Below are positions 23,501 through 34,566 of a stretch of DNA of 64,000 nt, in pieces. The number at the start of each line of letters is the position of its first letter. Within the stretch, counting starts at the first letter, position 1. Both the position numbers and the translations under genes were made by a program. Source of the DNA: Oryzias latipes (lineage: Eukaryota; Chordata; Actinopteri; Beloniformes; Adrianichthyidae); NCBI RefSeq assembly GCF_002234675.1, contig NC_019866.2, forward strand, positions 7,531,261-7,595,260. Direction: 5' to 3'. The notes under the pieces were generated by a model that had not been told where the DNA came from, ran no database searches, and saw only the letters and a program-made list of their open reading frames with translations.

Positions 23501-26500
23501 AACAATCTTATGACAGCTTGAAGTATTTAACAAATTAAATAAATCCATTTATGTATTTGACCAATCAGATGCACCCCTTCACATTGTTAACCAATCGGAT
23601 GGAGCCTTAAATGTTAGATGTTTGCCTCCTATGTAGACGTTTGGAATGTAATTTTTAAACTGTTTTTATGAAATGGAAATGTTTTTGGTTGTTTTGCTAT
23701 TTGTGCAGATACCGCAAGTTATATCGTCATCGCAATATTGCACTAATATTGCATATCGCAAGTTTTCCTCATGTCGTGCTGCCCTAATTAGGAGTGTCAC
23801 TCTGGGCCTTAAGGCCAGGAATCCGTGCTTCCTCCTCCATCAGTTTAGTGGGAGAGATCAGCTTCTTCCAGAAGAAGCCAGTTTCGTCCGTCATTCATTC
23901 ATCCATTATCTTCCTCGGCAAATCAGGATATTTTCCGGCTGCTTCTGAGTCAGCTGATGCCCTTTTCTCCGTGGATGGACACAAACTTTGGTTATAGCGA
24001 GTTAGGAACCAGTGGAAATAGCTGAGAAATCTTCTGTAGGAGCTGGCAAAGAGCTGACGGGCCGGTGTGCTCCTCCTCTCCGCTCCCCTCCTCCCCCGCA
24101 GCACCTCCTTTGGACGCAAAAGTTTCATACAAGCGTCTTGAGCTGAGTTTTTGTGATGAAGCTGAGGAGTCGCGTGACTAAAATAAAAACTCAAATATTG
24201 AATATTGAAACGCGAATAGGCAGGGGAACACTGTACCTTGTGAAAAGAACAGAAATGGCTTGTTGGAGAATGGTATCATCCAGTTTTTAGAAAGATTTGT
24301 TGTCCCGAGTTTAACACGTAACTTTCTCGTGTTCATTTCATATTCTGATTTAAAAGGCTTTGGTTCTCAGAACAGCTTGAAATCCTGTTTCAGTGTGGTT
24401 TGAGTCTGTCAAACTCCTAAAAGATTTGCCTGCGGCATAATGTGATCATGAAGGTACCTTCAGAGAAAAATCCATTATTTTGCAAGCATTATTTTCTGCA
24501 TTTCTGATTTTGTGAACACAACTGTGTTCCAAAAACAAACCCCTGATCAATAACCCCTTGCTTTTACCTTTTCCTTAGGAAAAAGTTCACTATTTTGTTG
24601 TTGCTCTGTTTTATCAGCCAACAGGAACAAATGTCCCAGGTGGAATTTTGATATTTGATATCTGGTCCAACTAAATCAGAAATGAAGAATCACAATGAGA
24701 AGTTTTTGTTTCATGTAAACATTCATTTAAATTACCTCATAGATGTTTGTTGGGGCATAATGCCAGTTGTTTGAGTTCTATACGTTTTTTTTTTTCTTTG
24801 TGTTTTTGAACTAACAGCTGTTGAGATCACTCATTGTGTTTGTCACTGTGATGTTGGGGTTTTCTGACGTTTATGGATGGAGGCCGTGCTGAAAACTGCT
24901 GGTCTCTGTCTCAGAGGTTGCTGTTGGAAAGGAGTGCCTGTATCCTGGCCACTGCACGTTTGCATACTGCCAGGAGGAGATCGATGTTTGGACTCTGGAG
25001 AGGAAAGGCTTCATCTCCAGAGAGCTGCTTTTTGACCCTTTTGGGCCAAACTCAAACATCAGGTTGACGGTTCCCAAAATCTTACAGGAGCATCGGGGGA
25101 TATTCATGTTTCTCTGTGGGGTGAGCCTTTTATTTTTCTCTCTTTTTATACAAGTATAACCATCAGCTGCATTGTTTTTTTTGATTTCCTACCCTAGAAT
25201 TTAAATGTAAATGTTTGCTTTTAATAGCTGAGATTTTAAAGATTTGGTTAAAGGCCTTTAACCCGTAAGATGTCGACGGATGGTTCAAATAACATGACCT
25301 TTTTTTAAAGGCCACTTCAACTGGTTTTTAAAGTTAGAGCTTCTAACTATAAACCAGTCTTGTTCTGTTTCTGTTTTACCTCTCATGATTGGCATGAAAA
25401 AAACTTAAAATTGTTTTTGAGACGACCATAAATGATTTGGTCTTATTTTGAAACTTGTTTTTGAGGAATTACAATAAAAAAACCGCCTGAGATGCTGGCT
25501 GCATTTCAATGTAAAAGGTTTGCATTGCATTTTAATTGAAGTTGCACTGTACATTTTTATTTTTAGTTCAAAAGGTTGGAGCTTTTTTTCCTGTTCTTTT
25601 CTTTTTTAAGCTTTTAAAAATGCTTCAATTCACGTTTTGTTTTGTTTTTTTAATGCTATTTTAGACCTAATGTTGATAAAATATCCCCCAAAAATGCTAT
25701 AAAAAAACCTAGGTGAGGTTGTGCTAAAAAAATGATGAAAAAAGGAGCTAAAATTCAACTTTCGGCTGAAAATCAAAATAAAACTGATAAATCTTAAGAA
25801 GGAACATTTAGCTAAATGTGTAACTTACTAAACGCTGGCAGAAACCTGTGATTTAGTTAAAGATGGCGCTCTAATGCAGGTGGTCACATACTGGTCGTTA
25901 TAGTCAAACCACAGACGAATAAAACCAAAATATTAAGCAGTAATCATTGCAACATCAGCAGTACAGACTTTTTTGTTTTCTTGTTGAAACTCAACCTATC
26001 TTGATGAAATTGAGCCTCAAAACCAATTTGAGATTTATTTATTTATTTAAGTTTTAGTGATACTTTAAGACGTGTTTAATAACCACAGTTGTTGAGTATG
26101 TTTTGGCTTTTCAAAACCAGGTGTAACAAACCTTTTTTTAAATTAAATTTAAAAACAAAATATTACACAAAACCTCTCATTAGATCTGATAATACTAGGT
26201 CTGATCATTTTTCAATCAGTACTTTTATTTAGGGGTTCTTTTTATCAAGTATTTTTCCTGACATGGCAGCACAAACTCCTCATCTAAATGCCTGCTTTTT
26301 TGTTTTTTATAGTTCAATATTTTCCTTTTTGGTGGTTCCTCAGGTGTGCTTTGACCATAAACCCAGAATAATAAGCAAAACCAACAAAGACGATCCTTTG
26401 CTCTGTTCTCATCCGGTGACCAAACATGACTTTGAGGATCATAAGTAAGTTCATTTGATCGCCCACTGTGTGGATCGTCTGGAAAGAAGAGATGATGTGA

Positions 26501-28980
26501 AAGAAGTTTCTCTTTTTCAGGTGCCTGGTCCACATTTTAAAGGAAACTACAGTTTGCTATTCCAAAATCAGACCGTTGACTCCTCAGAGCCAGCTGGACC
26601 TTTGTCGCCATGAAGTGCGCTACGGTTGTGTAAGGGAGGATGACTGCTTTTATGCTCACAGCCTGGTGGAGCTGAAGGTCTGGATGATGCAGCATGAGCG
26701 CGGTGAGGCTGACTTTTTTGAAGTCGAGTGGGAGACCTGTGGCAGGCCGTTAAACTGCTTTCCTCTTGCAGGAATCACACCTGAAGAGATAGTTCAGGAG
26801 GCAAAGAGGTATTGGAACGCTACAGCGTCTTTACAGGGCACACAGGTGGGACCACAACAAACACTTAATCGTTATACCTTCTTTTTATATTTTTTGTTTT
26901 TCATGTTAGCAGTAATGATTTACCTGACTTATTGTCAACGACCTACAGTTGGAAGAGGCTTGGTGCGAAATGTCAAGCGGTGCAAATCTTGCTTCTGGCT
27001 TTGTCTGTCATTATCCCGCCGGGCAAAAACCAAAGTTATTAATTTCTCCTCCGGATCACTTTTCCAACCGTTGACACGTCCGTGAATTAAAAGGGACGCC
27101 GTCAATACGTCGCTATCAAATCCAAGTCCCCGATTGGTCAAAGTTTGACTTGATTCAGCCTTCAACATGCCTTTAATGCCTGGACATTTTGCATGTAAAG
27201 CTCAAAAACGATCGTAGAAACTCAAAGTTGATCAATAGAGTTTGGAACAGAAAGGCCAAGAACGGGCATTAACGCATGTTTGCGTAAACGTTTCATTGGA
27301 TCATGCATTGCTGAGGGCGTTGTCAATGTAGCTTCACTCCCAACCTTATTTGCAACACGTTAAAAGATAGACTGATGCCGCTAAAACAAACCGTACTGTA
27401 CCCCGCTAACTCCCGACGTTGTTAGTAACAAGTTAAAAAAGCACTTTGACGCCACGTTAGCGTATTTACAATAACATCCAACCATGTTTGCAACTCCTTA
27501 AAAAAACAGACTGGTATTTTGACGCAAAATCACTTCGACAATCATAATTAATTCATATATAAGGGGCACTGCGCTTTTTGAAAAAGAGGAAGGGTTGAAA
27601 GTGTGCCGCATAGTGCTGCAGATACAGTGATGAGTCTTTTAAACTGGAGTTTTTACACAGCTTTAGCCTCTCACGGGGCTGCAGAGTTGATCTTTTATTT
27701 TCAGCGTCTGGTGTGCCGTGAAATAATAACGGGATTTCTCTGCAGCTCTCCATGGTTCCGCGGAGGTTTGGTCCCCCCAACCTGAAAATGATGTTTGTTT
27801 GTGGCCAGTGCTGGAGGAACGGCCAGCTAAGTGAAGCTGACAGAAACAAGAAGTATTGTTCTGCCAAGGCAAGACATCAGTGAGTATTCGCTCGGTGTCT
27901 TATTTTCTGTTGGGAAAACCTTTCCCCCCTGCTAAATCCCGTCATATTTTTACGGTGAAGGTGGGCCAAAGACAGGCGGGTGGTGCTCGTAAGTTCCCAT
28001 GAAAGAAAAAAGTGGACGACAGTCAGACCACTCCCAACCAAAAAACCCATCCCATCTCAGTTTGAGGTACAACTCTCATGTCTTTTATGCTGCATTTACT
28101 GAATGAGATTTCATCCACTTGTGCTTTTTCTCTTCCAGATTTGCATGCATGTGACTGCTGGCAAGAAGTGTCAGTACATTGGGAATTGCACATTTGCTCA
28201 CAGTGTTGAAGAAAGAGACCTTTGGACCTACATGAAGGAAAACAACAGTGAGATTTCAGCTTTTTTTTGTCCTCCAGATTTGATCAGAGGTTTGTGTGTG
28301 GGGCTGCACTCTCACCCCCTACTCTGACATAGTTCCAGATATGGATCAGCTTTATGAACGATGGCTGCAGTCCCAGAAACCCGGCTGGAGTGAGGACACT
28401 TCCAATAACTCTGTCAGGGAGAACGGTAAACAGATCCACATGCCGACAGACTACGCCGAGGAGGTGGTGAGTAGACATTTTCATATATCTTTGATCTGGA
28501 CGGATTTGACGAAAGCTGCCAGTCCTGAAGGGTTGATTTGTGTCTCTTGAAGGCTGGGAATCATTGTTGGCTGTGCGGTAAAAACTGCAACAGTGAGAAG
28601 CAGTGGCAGCAGCATATCACTTCAGAAAAACACAAAGAGCGAGTTTTCAACTCCGAGGATGATCAGAACTGCTGGCAGTACCGATTTCCCACCGGCACTT
28701 TCAAAGTTTGTGAGAGGTAAAACCGTCAGAAGCACCTTCGTCTTTGACCACTTTTCCCATTTTCTGATGAGGAATTTTCACCTTCCGCAGGTTCCTTAAA
28801 GGCACATGCACAGAGGACGACTTGTGTAAACTGGCCCATGGAGAGCAGGAGCTGAGGGAGTGGAGGGAGCGCAGAGAATTTCTTTTGATGAAACTTGCCA
28901 AAGCCAAAAAAGACCATCTTATAGCACCGAACGACAATGACTTTGGAAAATACAGTTTTCTCCTTAAGGACATTAAATAA
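14530..28980 (+). CDS. zc3h7a: Zinc finger CCCH domain-containing protein 7A
   Basis: RNA-binding protein of 989 residues; its family is linked to binding and processing of some miRNA hairpins. The 22 coding exons are 14530-14597, 16113-16152, 16349-16552, 19586-19744, 21186-21266, 21440-21493, 21570-21609, 21681-22018, 22097-22349, 22450-22478, 22569-22713, 22794-22952, 24915-25120, 26344-26444, 26521-26702, 26772-26845, 27746-27879, 27961-28066, 28139-28247, 28333-28466, 28553-28716 and 28791-28980. Every junction is GT-AG and phase is kept throughout. Order of domains: TPR repeats (about residues 37-157), a low-complexity acidic and proline-rich middle, a CCCH finger near 530, a second near 640 (C-R-H-E-V-R-Y-G-C), a third near 795 (GKKCQYIGNCTFAH), a C2H2 finger (CWLCGKNC...H-x5-H) near 880, and a last CCCH finger near 927. 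The end, NDNDFGKYSFLLKD, fits ZC3H7A better than ZC3H7B. Exon 22450-22478 is a 29-nt microexon. Confidence 0.95.
15664..15740. repeat. Fragment of a common fish interspersed repeat
   Basis: Words such as 'ggagtatacgtcgca', 'ggagccaa' and 'agaagtcgcacc' recall a widespread vertebrate repeat containing 'ggagtataagtcgcacc'. It lies in a zc3h7a intron. The assignment is from memory and the boundaries are uncertain. Confidence 0.4.
17311..17380 (+). mobile_element. tRNA-derived SINE head
   Basis: The segment has an A-box-like 'tggtagtgcagtggttggcg' and a B-box-like 'agttcaagtcc' at tRNA spacing, followed by a pyrimidine-poor tail. This is typical of tRNA-derived SINEs in fish. It is not a functional tRNA: the stems do not pair fully. 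Confidence 0.6.
18079..18145. mobile_element. hAT-type transposon right end
   Basis: A 'gagccacatgtgaccat' block with repeated 'gcgagccata' words ends in 'ggttcccgacccctg', the inverted form of the CAGGGGTCGGGAACC terminus common in fish hAT elements. The matching left end was not found. Confidence 0.55.
18146..18272 (+). mobile_element. LINE/SINE 3' tail fragment
   Basis: The sequence 'gtccagggtgtcccctgcct', then 'aataggctccagcaacccc' and 'gaccctgaaagggataa', matches the 3' tail shared by common fish LINEs and their SINEs. The body is missing. A shorter related tail is at about 45.87-45.91 kb. Confidence 0.6.
19010..19480 (-). repeat. Dispersed repeat family B, reverse copy
   Basis: Blocks at 19.26-19.30 and 19.38-19.41 kb are the reverse complement of blocks at 2.60-2.65 and 2.51-2.54 kb. 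The copy lies in a zc3h7a intron. Ends are not defined. Confidence 0.45.
20690..20900 (+). repeat. hAT-derived internal fragment
   Basis: 'gacatgggatgtcttttatt' followed by 'ttgaaaggaa' has a near match in the hAT-like element at 51.17-51.91 kb ('gacataggatgcattttatt'). The two are therefore likely relics of one family. It lies within a zc3h7a intron. Confidence 0.4.
23388..23786. mobile_element. hAT-type MITE with perfect 8-bp target duplication
   Basis: A 399-bp element starts TAGGCCTGCACAATATATCG and ends with CGTGCTGCCCTA, giving imperfect terminal inverted repeats. It is flanked on both sides by ATTAGGAG (23380-23387 and 23787-23794), a perfect 8-bp target site duplication as made by hAT transposases. 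It contains no transposase. It sits in the large zc3h7a intron before the exon at 24915. Confidence 0.85.
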
Positions 28981-29476
28981 TGACATGCTGTCAATAGTCT
29001 TACTTGCAGGTAACGCAGTATTTAAAACAGCCTCGAGAAAAGGGTCTTCAGGACCTCTGCTGATCCCAGAGAAGGTGGTTTGATCGCAGCATGATTTCTT
29101 TTTTGTTTTTTTATTTTGGAAGGGGAACGATCGGGGTCGACCTTCTCACTGCTGGCTGTTTCTCTGACCTGAACTACAGAGTGTTATTAGCAAATGTACA
29201 GTGTGCAACACTTCAGTCTTTGCTAGTCATCATTCAGTAGAACAGCTGAAAACAACGACAAACATAGCATGTTTAAACTTGATCGAAGTTTTAACGAGTT
29301 GACCTAAAAACCCGATTTTTCTTTTGACAAAACAGTTTGTTAATGAACTTTCCAGTTTTAAGTATGGGTTACTTAAATTGAGAGTTCGGTTGATCTTTTT
29401 GTTTTAATCAGCCAATATAGGTCACTTAACACTTTCCATTTATCTAACAGTGTTACCAGTGTAATGGGCACTACCA

Positions 29477-29482
29477 AATAAA
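29477..29482 (+). terminator. zc3h7a polyadenylation signal
   Basis: An AATAAA lies about 500 nt past the stop codon at 28978-28980. It is the first good signal in the 3' UTR and sits beside the convergent rmi2 signal. Confidence 0.75.
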
Positions 29483-29511
29483 GCTTTTTTTTAATCTACT
29501 GAAACTGGTGT

Positions 29512-29517
29512 TTTATT
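29512..29517 (-). terminator. rmi2 polyadenylation signal
   Basis: TTTATT on the plus strand reads AATAAA on the minus strand, 136 nt past the rmi2 stop codon. A second candidate is at 29548-29553. Either way the rmi2 and zc3h7a transcripts end within tens of bases of each other. Confidence 0.6.
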
Positions 29518-29613
29518 AACTGCTTTACTGAGTAAAAGAACACGGTTTTTATTTACATTCAGCAAGAACTTCTCACAAAAAGATGCGTCTCCTTAGTTGA
29601 GTCTTTTTCTTTT

Positions 29614-29636
29614 GGGGGGGGGGGGGGGGGGGGGGG
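29614..29636. repeat. 23-base G homopolymer
   Basis: An uninterrupted run of 23 G on the plus strand would be a C run in the rmi2 3' UTR. Such tracts can form quadruplexes and are also common places for assembly length errors. Confidence 0.9.
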
Positions 29637-29652
29637 TTGTGATGAGTCCAGC

Positions 29653-30526
29653 TCAGGCCAGCACCTGCTGCAGGTCCTCCACCTCCAGCTTCCACATCCG
29701 TCTGTGAAGGACGGCCAGCTCAGACAGGTCGGCCATCTTCACGGCACGGATGATCGGCTCCGGGGAGACGGTCTGGATGAGACCCATCACCATGACGTAC
29801 TTCCCTGATGAGAACACAAGTGGAGAAGTTTTTTTTATTTAGGTTAATTCACCTCGCAATACTTCTCTATTTTCCTAGTTCAGGGGTCTGGGACCTTTAA
29901 CCCTAAAAGAGCCTTTTTAGGAACACCATGTCAAAAAAGATTGGCAGATTGAATAGAATTAAAAATGCAAGAAAATAAAGTCAATCATGACATTTACCAT
30001 AGAAAATTGACAAAACATTGATGTAGAATTTTTTTTTATATATATAGATGTTAGAACAATAATATACTTGGATAATTTTGCCTATGAACATTAGACACTG
30101 TTGAGCAGCATGTATTAGAATATAATGTACTGAACACAATCTGGGAACTGAAGTAAATCTGACAAAATCCAGGTGACAGTTTCATAGTTTATCCAAAATT
30201 AGGAGAAAGAAATCCAATAAGACTTCAACTTAATTTAAGTCAATTCAGTGTTTACCTTTAGCCAGACACGGTTTTCCTTGAGGAACACTGTCGACGCCCT
30301 GGACAGTAAAGGTTCCGGTCTCATCCATCAGCAACACACTGTTCGTGTCCAGCTGAACCTCCACCACGGTCCCCTGCATCCACACCAGCGACACCCGCAA
30401 ACTGCCCTTTCTACCCGCCCTGATGACGCAGCCCTCCCCGCCGTTTGCCTCGCCTCCGTTCCCCGCCGCTCGCAGCTGACCGGATAACACTTTAACGGGC
30501 GGTGGACGACTCCTTTCAGCGGCCAT
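29653..30526 (-). CDS. rmi2: RecQ-mediated genome instability protein 2
   Basis: A 140-residue OB-fold protein that pairs with RMI1 in the BLM-TOP3A-RMI complex (dissolvasome) and helps resolve double Holliday junctions in the nucleus. The two coding exons are 30526-30256 and 29804-29653 (stop TGA at 29655-29653), joined at a phase-1 GT-AG junction. Diagnostic stretches are [10 protein letters not shown], the junction [12 protein letters not shown], and near the C-terminus [11 protein letters not shown] with LEVEDL. The length is close to human RMI2. The N-terminal tail is Gly/Ala-rich and poorly conserved, as in the family. The gene is convergent with zc3h7a. Its promoter carries two ETS-type sites and no TATA box. 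Confidence 0.94.
29881..29930. mobile_element. hAT-like left-end fragment in the rmi2 intron
   Basis: CAGGGGTCTGGGACC followed by 'aaaagagcctttttaggaac' resembles the left terminus of fish hAT elements. No matching right end or target duplication was found nearby. Confidence 0.4.
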
Positions 30527-30584
30527 TCTCTCTGGTTTGGAGAGTTTTTAGCTCACATTTCTAACTACCCGCCAGAAATTGTTA

Positions 30585-30616
30585 ACCGGAAGTTGTTTTG
30601 ATCACTCCCCGGAAGT
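30585..30616. promoter_or_regulatory. Paired ETS-type sites upstream of rmi2
   Basis: ACCGGAAGT at 30585-30593 and CCGGAAGT at 30609-30616 lie about 60-90 bp upstream of the rmi2 ATG. Paired GABPA/ELK-type sites are typical of TATA-less housekeeping promoters. Binding is inferred from the motif only. Confidence 0.5.
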
Positions 30617-31049
30617 ACTTAGTCAGGCAAACTCATCATAATAAAAGGTTTGGTTTATCCACAATGCAGCAGCAAAGCCAAGTAATAAGTAGTGATTAAA
30701 AATATATATATAAAGACTATTTCTTCAACCACTTGCACATCTCAGCCAGAAATTTGCAAATCTAACAAACTAAAATGGTATCAGAAATAATTAAATAATT
30801 CTGTTTTTTTTTTTTTTTTAACAATAAGGTGCACTTAAAATCCTGTTTTCAAAAAACAGGGAATCCAGTACGTCTGTCAAAATTATTTAGTCTGTTGTTA
30901 AACTACAAAGTTGAACTGCTTGCTGGGTTATTGGAGCATTGTGACTACTGTAGTTAGGAGCCTCACTTTCATTTTTCTTTAACTTTACTATTTCATTATT
31001 AATTAACACTTAGTTTTAAATTTAAAGATATTTTAATTTTCTTTAACCA

Positions 31050-31092
31050 GAGAGCCACATGTGGCTTCAGACCCTCAGGTTGCAGAGCTCTG
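31050..31092. mobile_element. hAT-like right-end fragment
   Basis: 'agagccacatgtggcttcag' followed by 'caggttgcagagctctg' is the inverted end typical of fish hAT elements (CAGAG..CTGCAACCTG). It is a solitary end upstream of rmi2. Confidence 0.5.
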
Positions 31093-31711
31093 GTATACTC
31101 AGTAATATTCTGAAAATAGAAGGTGGATCTAAAAAAGTTCCCCATAAATGCTTATAATGAAAACTTGTCATTTATTTTGTGTAATTTACCAAAGCACAAG
31201 ATGATTTTTTTTAAAGAATAATAAATGCTTGGCTAAAAGAGTTTTTTAAAAAAAGAACAGGTTATTCAAGAAGTAACAAACGCCTCTGAAAATCCTTGGC
31301 TGGTCTTTTCTTTTTCTATTTTTATCTCTACAAAGGAACTAGTCATTAAAAGCTTTTAAATCAGAGCAGAGAAAACAAAGACCCGGGGCTGTAATTTTAT
31401 TAAATAATTTGTTTTATTTCTTTAAGAATAACTGAAGAAAAGTGTTAGCAATTTCTGTACAGTTTTTGTTAAAATCGCTTTCCCTTGAATTTGTTGAAAA
31501 CCAAGAATGATCAACAGGGCTTAGAAATATTTTGCTGCCATGTAGTGCACTTATAGCCAAAAACAAACAATATGATTAGTCCACAGGCAACTGTCAATTT
31601 CCTTCAAACAAACTCAGAGGAGGAGATCCTAAAGTCTCGCTGACTCCCGTTTCATTTTTTCGTTGGCGCTTCCTCTTAGTTCCAGTTCTTCATTGTCAAA
31701 AGAGAGGCACA

Positions 31712-34468
31712 TTAGAAATACTGCCATTTTCCAAGGACTGTGTCTTTGATTGCATCGACAAACTGTGCAGGCACCCAGTAGACCCAATACTGAGAAGCTT
31801 CTGTCGGACCCAACTGAAAAGCCTGGAAGAACAGAAACACACTGATGAGAACACGCCTTTTCATAAAAAGGAAAACACCATCATACATCCAAAGTTCTGA
31901 TTCGACCATTTAGCTGAATACTAAATAAAACATGTTGCTGTGAAAAACAAACACAAAGCTCACGACAAAGAAGCTTTTGTTTACCGTCTGACCGAGTCTG
32001 ATCGTTCTGTGATTCATTCCAATGAAAGGATGCGTCTGACCACACATGATCCCTGTCTAAGAGGTTCTCTGCCTTCAATGCATTTACCTTTGGACACTGT
32101 CAAGCTGAGCGCAGCTTCAGGTGAACAAATACAAACACCAGCCTCTAAAGATTCAGCATTGGAATGAAAATGAATAAGACTAACTGTGAGGTTAGTATGA
32201 TAAACGTTCAAACTGAGGCTGCGACTCAGCTGTAACTTATATAAGTGAGTGAAAATTATTTCAAATGCAGTCAAACTGATTTTACCCATCAGTCTGCAGG
32301 AGTTGGTTGGACGTTGACTGTGTCATTCTACAAATCTCTATAGGACATGAGAGGATAAGTAGCACCCAGATGTAGTTTACTGAATGTTCTGGATGAACTA
32401 GAGGAGAAGGAGGCTTCAAAGGAGGAGCAGTGAGGAGGATGCGGGGGTCTAGGAAAGAGGCTTAGAGGAAGACCAATGAGGAGGTTGATGGATGTAGTGA
32501 AGGAGTGAGGCGAATGCTGAACAGAGGGCAAAATGGAGCCAAGCGATTTGATGTAGTGACCCTAAAAGGGAGCAACCGAAAGGCAAGGAAGTAGAAATGT
32601 GTTGGATCGTGGTGCATTCCGTGGTTAAGTACGACTTGTTGTAGAGGGCTTCCAGAAGGAAAACAAGACCACCCAGCTTCAGTTTGCAACTTCCATTGGA
32701 GAGAGCACAGCGGAGTGGGAACGTTTGACCTAACAGCCATTTCTGAGAACAATAAAGTGGTTATCAAACAAAGGAAGGAGAGAAGGCAAAAAGGAAAGAC
32801 TGTCCTGGCATTCAACAAAAAAGAAACAATCTGATGTTTTTAACATGTTTTTGTGGCATTTTTCTAATCACGGAGGACATGTATTAGAGAAATTATTTTT
32901 CTTTTCTTTAAATTGTTGTGAATCTTGAGCAGACATTCTGATGCATCTAATTGTAGACGACTAGATGGTGAACGTCTTAAGTAGACGACTAGATCGTGAA
33001 CGTCTTAAGTAGACGACTAGATCGTGAACGTCTTAAGTTTTGTCTTTGTTACAGTCGGTGCTGTAGCTTTTTCCACTTTTGATCATTAAACAGCGACACA
33101 CACACACACAGCAGCCAGTTACCATCATGTGATAGTCCTCATGGCCTTCAATGGGTTCCGACAGGACGTTTTTAATGGAGCCCATCGGGACTTTCTCTGT
33201 CCTCTCTGTGGATGAATAAAACACTCAGTGTGGAACCAGCATCTCCACCTCACACAGAGTCCAGCTAAATTAGGCCACTTTCTCACCTTTTGTTCCAATC
33301 CATAATTGATCCTGCTCCAGTTTGAATGTGAGTCTAACTTTTCCTCCCGACTTGTTAAACATTCCAGATAAAGGCACTGTTGGTAATCGTTCCTGTTGTT
33401 AGGATGGAGAGGCTGTTTTGTTAGGATTACACTTTTATTTTATTTTTTAAACTTTACAACCTAAAGTGAGCTTCCTTCAGCTCCTACCTTCGTTCCTTTA
33501 ATAGCTGGCATGATGTCTTCTGGTTTTCCTTTGTCCAATACTTTCCTGTGTTGCTGAAATCACAGTGCAGGATTAAAAATAGCCAAAACATCTGACATGA
33601 TGTGGAGAAAACTATTAGAGATCTAACCTTTTGCCTGCATAAAGGCTCTTTCTTGTTTTCTTCAGCTTTAACTTCCTGCTGAACAACCTCTTTCGGCGTG
33701 TTAACAGCTAAAACATCATTTATTGTCGATCCTACCACCATTATTTTTGCCCCGCTTGTTATCTTGATTTCCCGTAACGTTTTGTCCTCTGGAAGTAATC
33801 CTTTGTACATTACTTTCTGCATTGTTGGCGGAAGACCTAAACACATGGAAAACCGTCATTTCCCTCTCCGAATTTCTGAATCCACAACTAGAAGGCACGT
33901 TTGAGCGTTTTTTTTTTACCTGTGAGTGCGTGGATTCTCTCCTTTAGTTTGGCTCCTGTGCTGTCGACAGGAATTTTCAGATCGTACTTGTTTTTGTTCC
34001 AGATAATCTTCAAGTCGACGGTTTCTTGCTTGTCGTCTGCGTCGTCCCCATTGCTGAGAGGACAGTCCTGAGTTGAGTTTCCCGTGTCTATGCTCGATGA
34101 GTTCTCATCCGTCTTCTCAACATCATCGCCAAGGAGTTCAGCTGCTTTTGGCTGTGGCTCAGTTTCCATGGTTACTACTGCACTTCCTGGATAACCAACA
34201 CATCACAGAACTTTATATAATAAATAGGTCTTTCTTATAAAATATAATTTGCGGATGCAAAACTATGGATACTTTACTTTTTTTTTAAATTGCGATATAA
34301 CTATTGACTGTATAATGGCACTGAGAAAATGGAAGCTTACTTCTAGCTCTAACAAAATAAAGTTAATTCATCAGTATTTTTTTTTTCTTTCTTTCAAGCA
34401 TGTAAAAGGGGCAGACATAAGTTTTCTACGATCTGTTCATTTTCATTTTATAGGCATAAGAGGTTGTG

Positions 34469-34566
<98 letters not shown>

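Noticed and set aside
14530-28980. Assignment as zc3h7b instead of zc3h7a
   Set aside because: The N-terminal motif around G-S-Q-D-Q-Y and the C-terminal NDNDFGKYSFL fit ZC3H7A as I remember it; the ZC3H7B tail differs and is longer.
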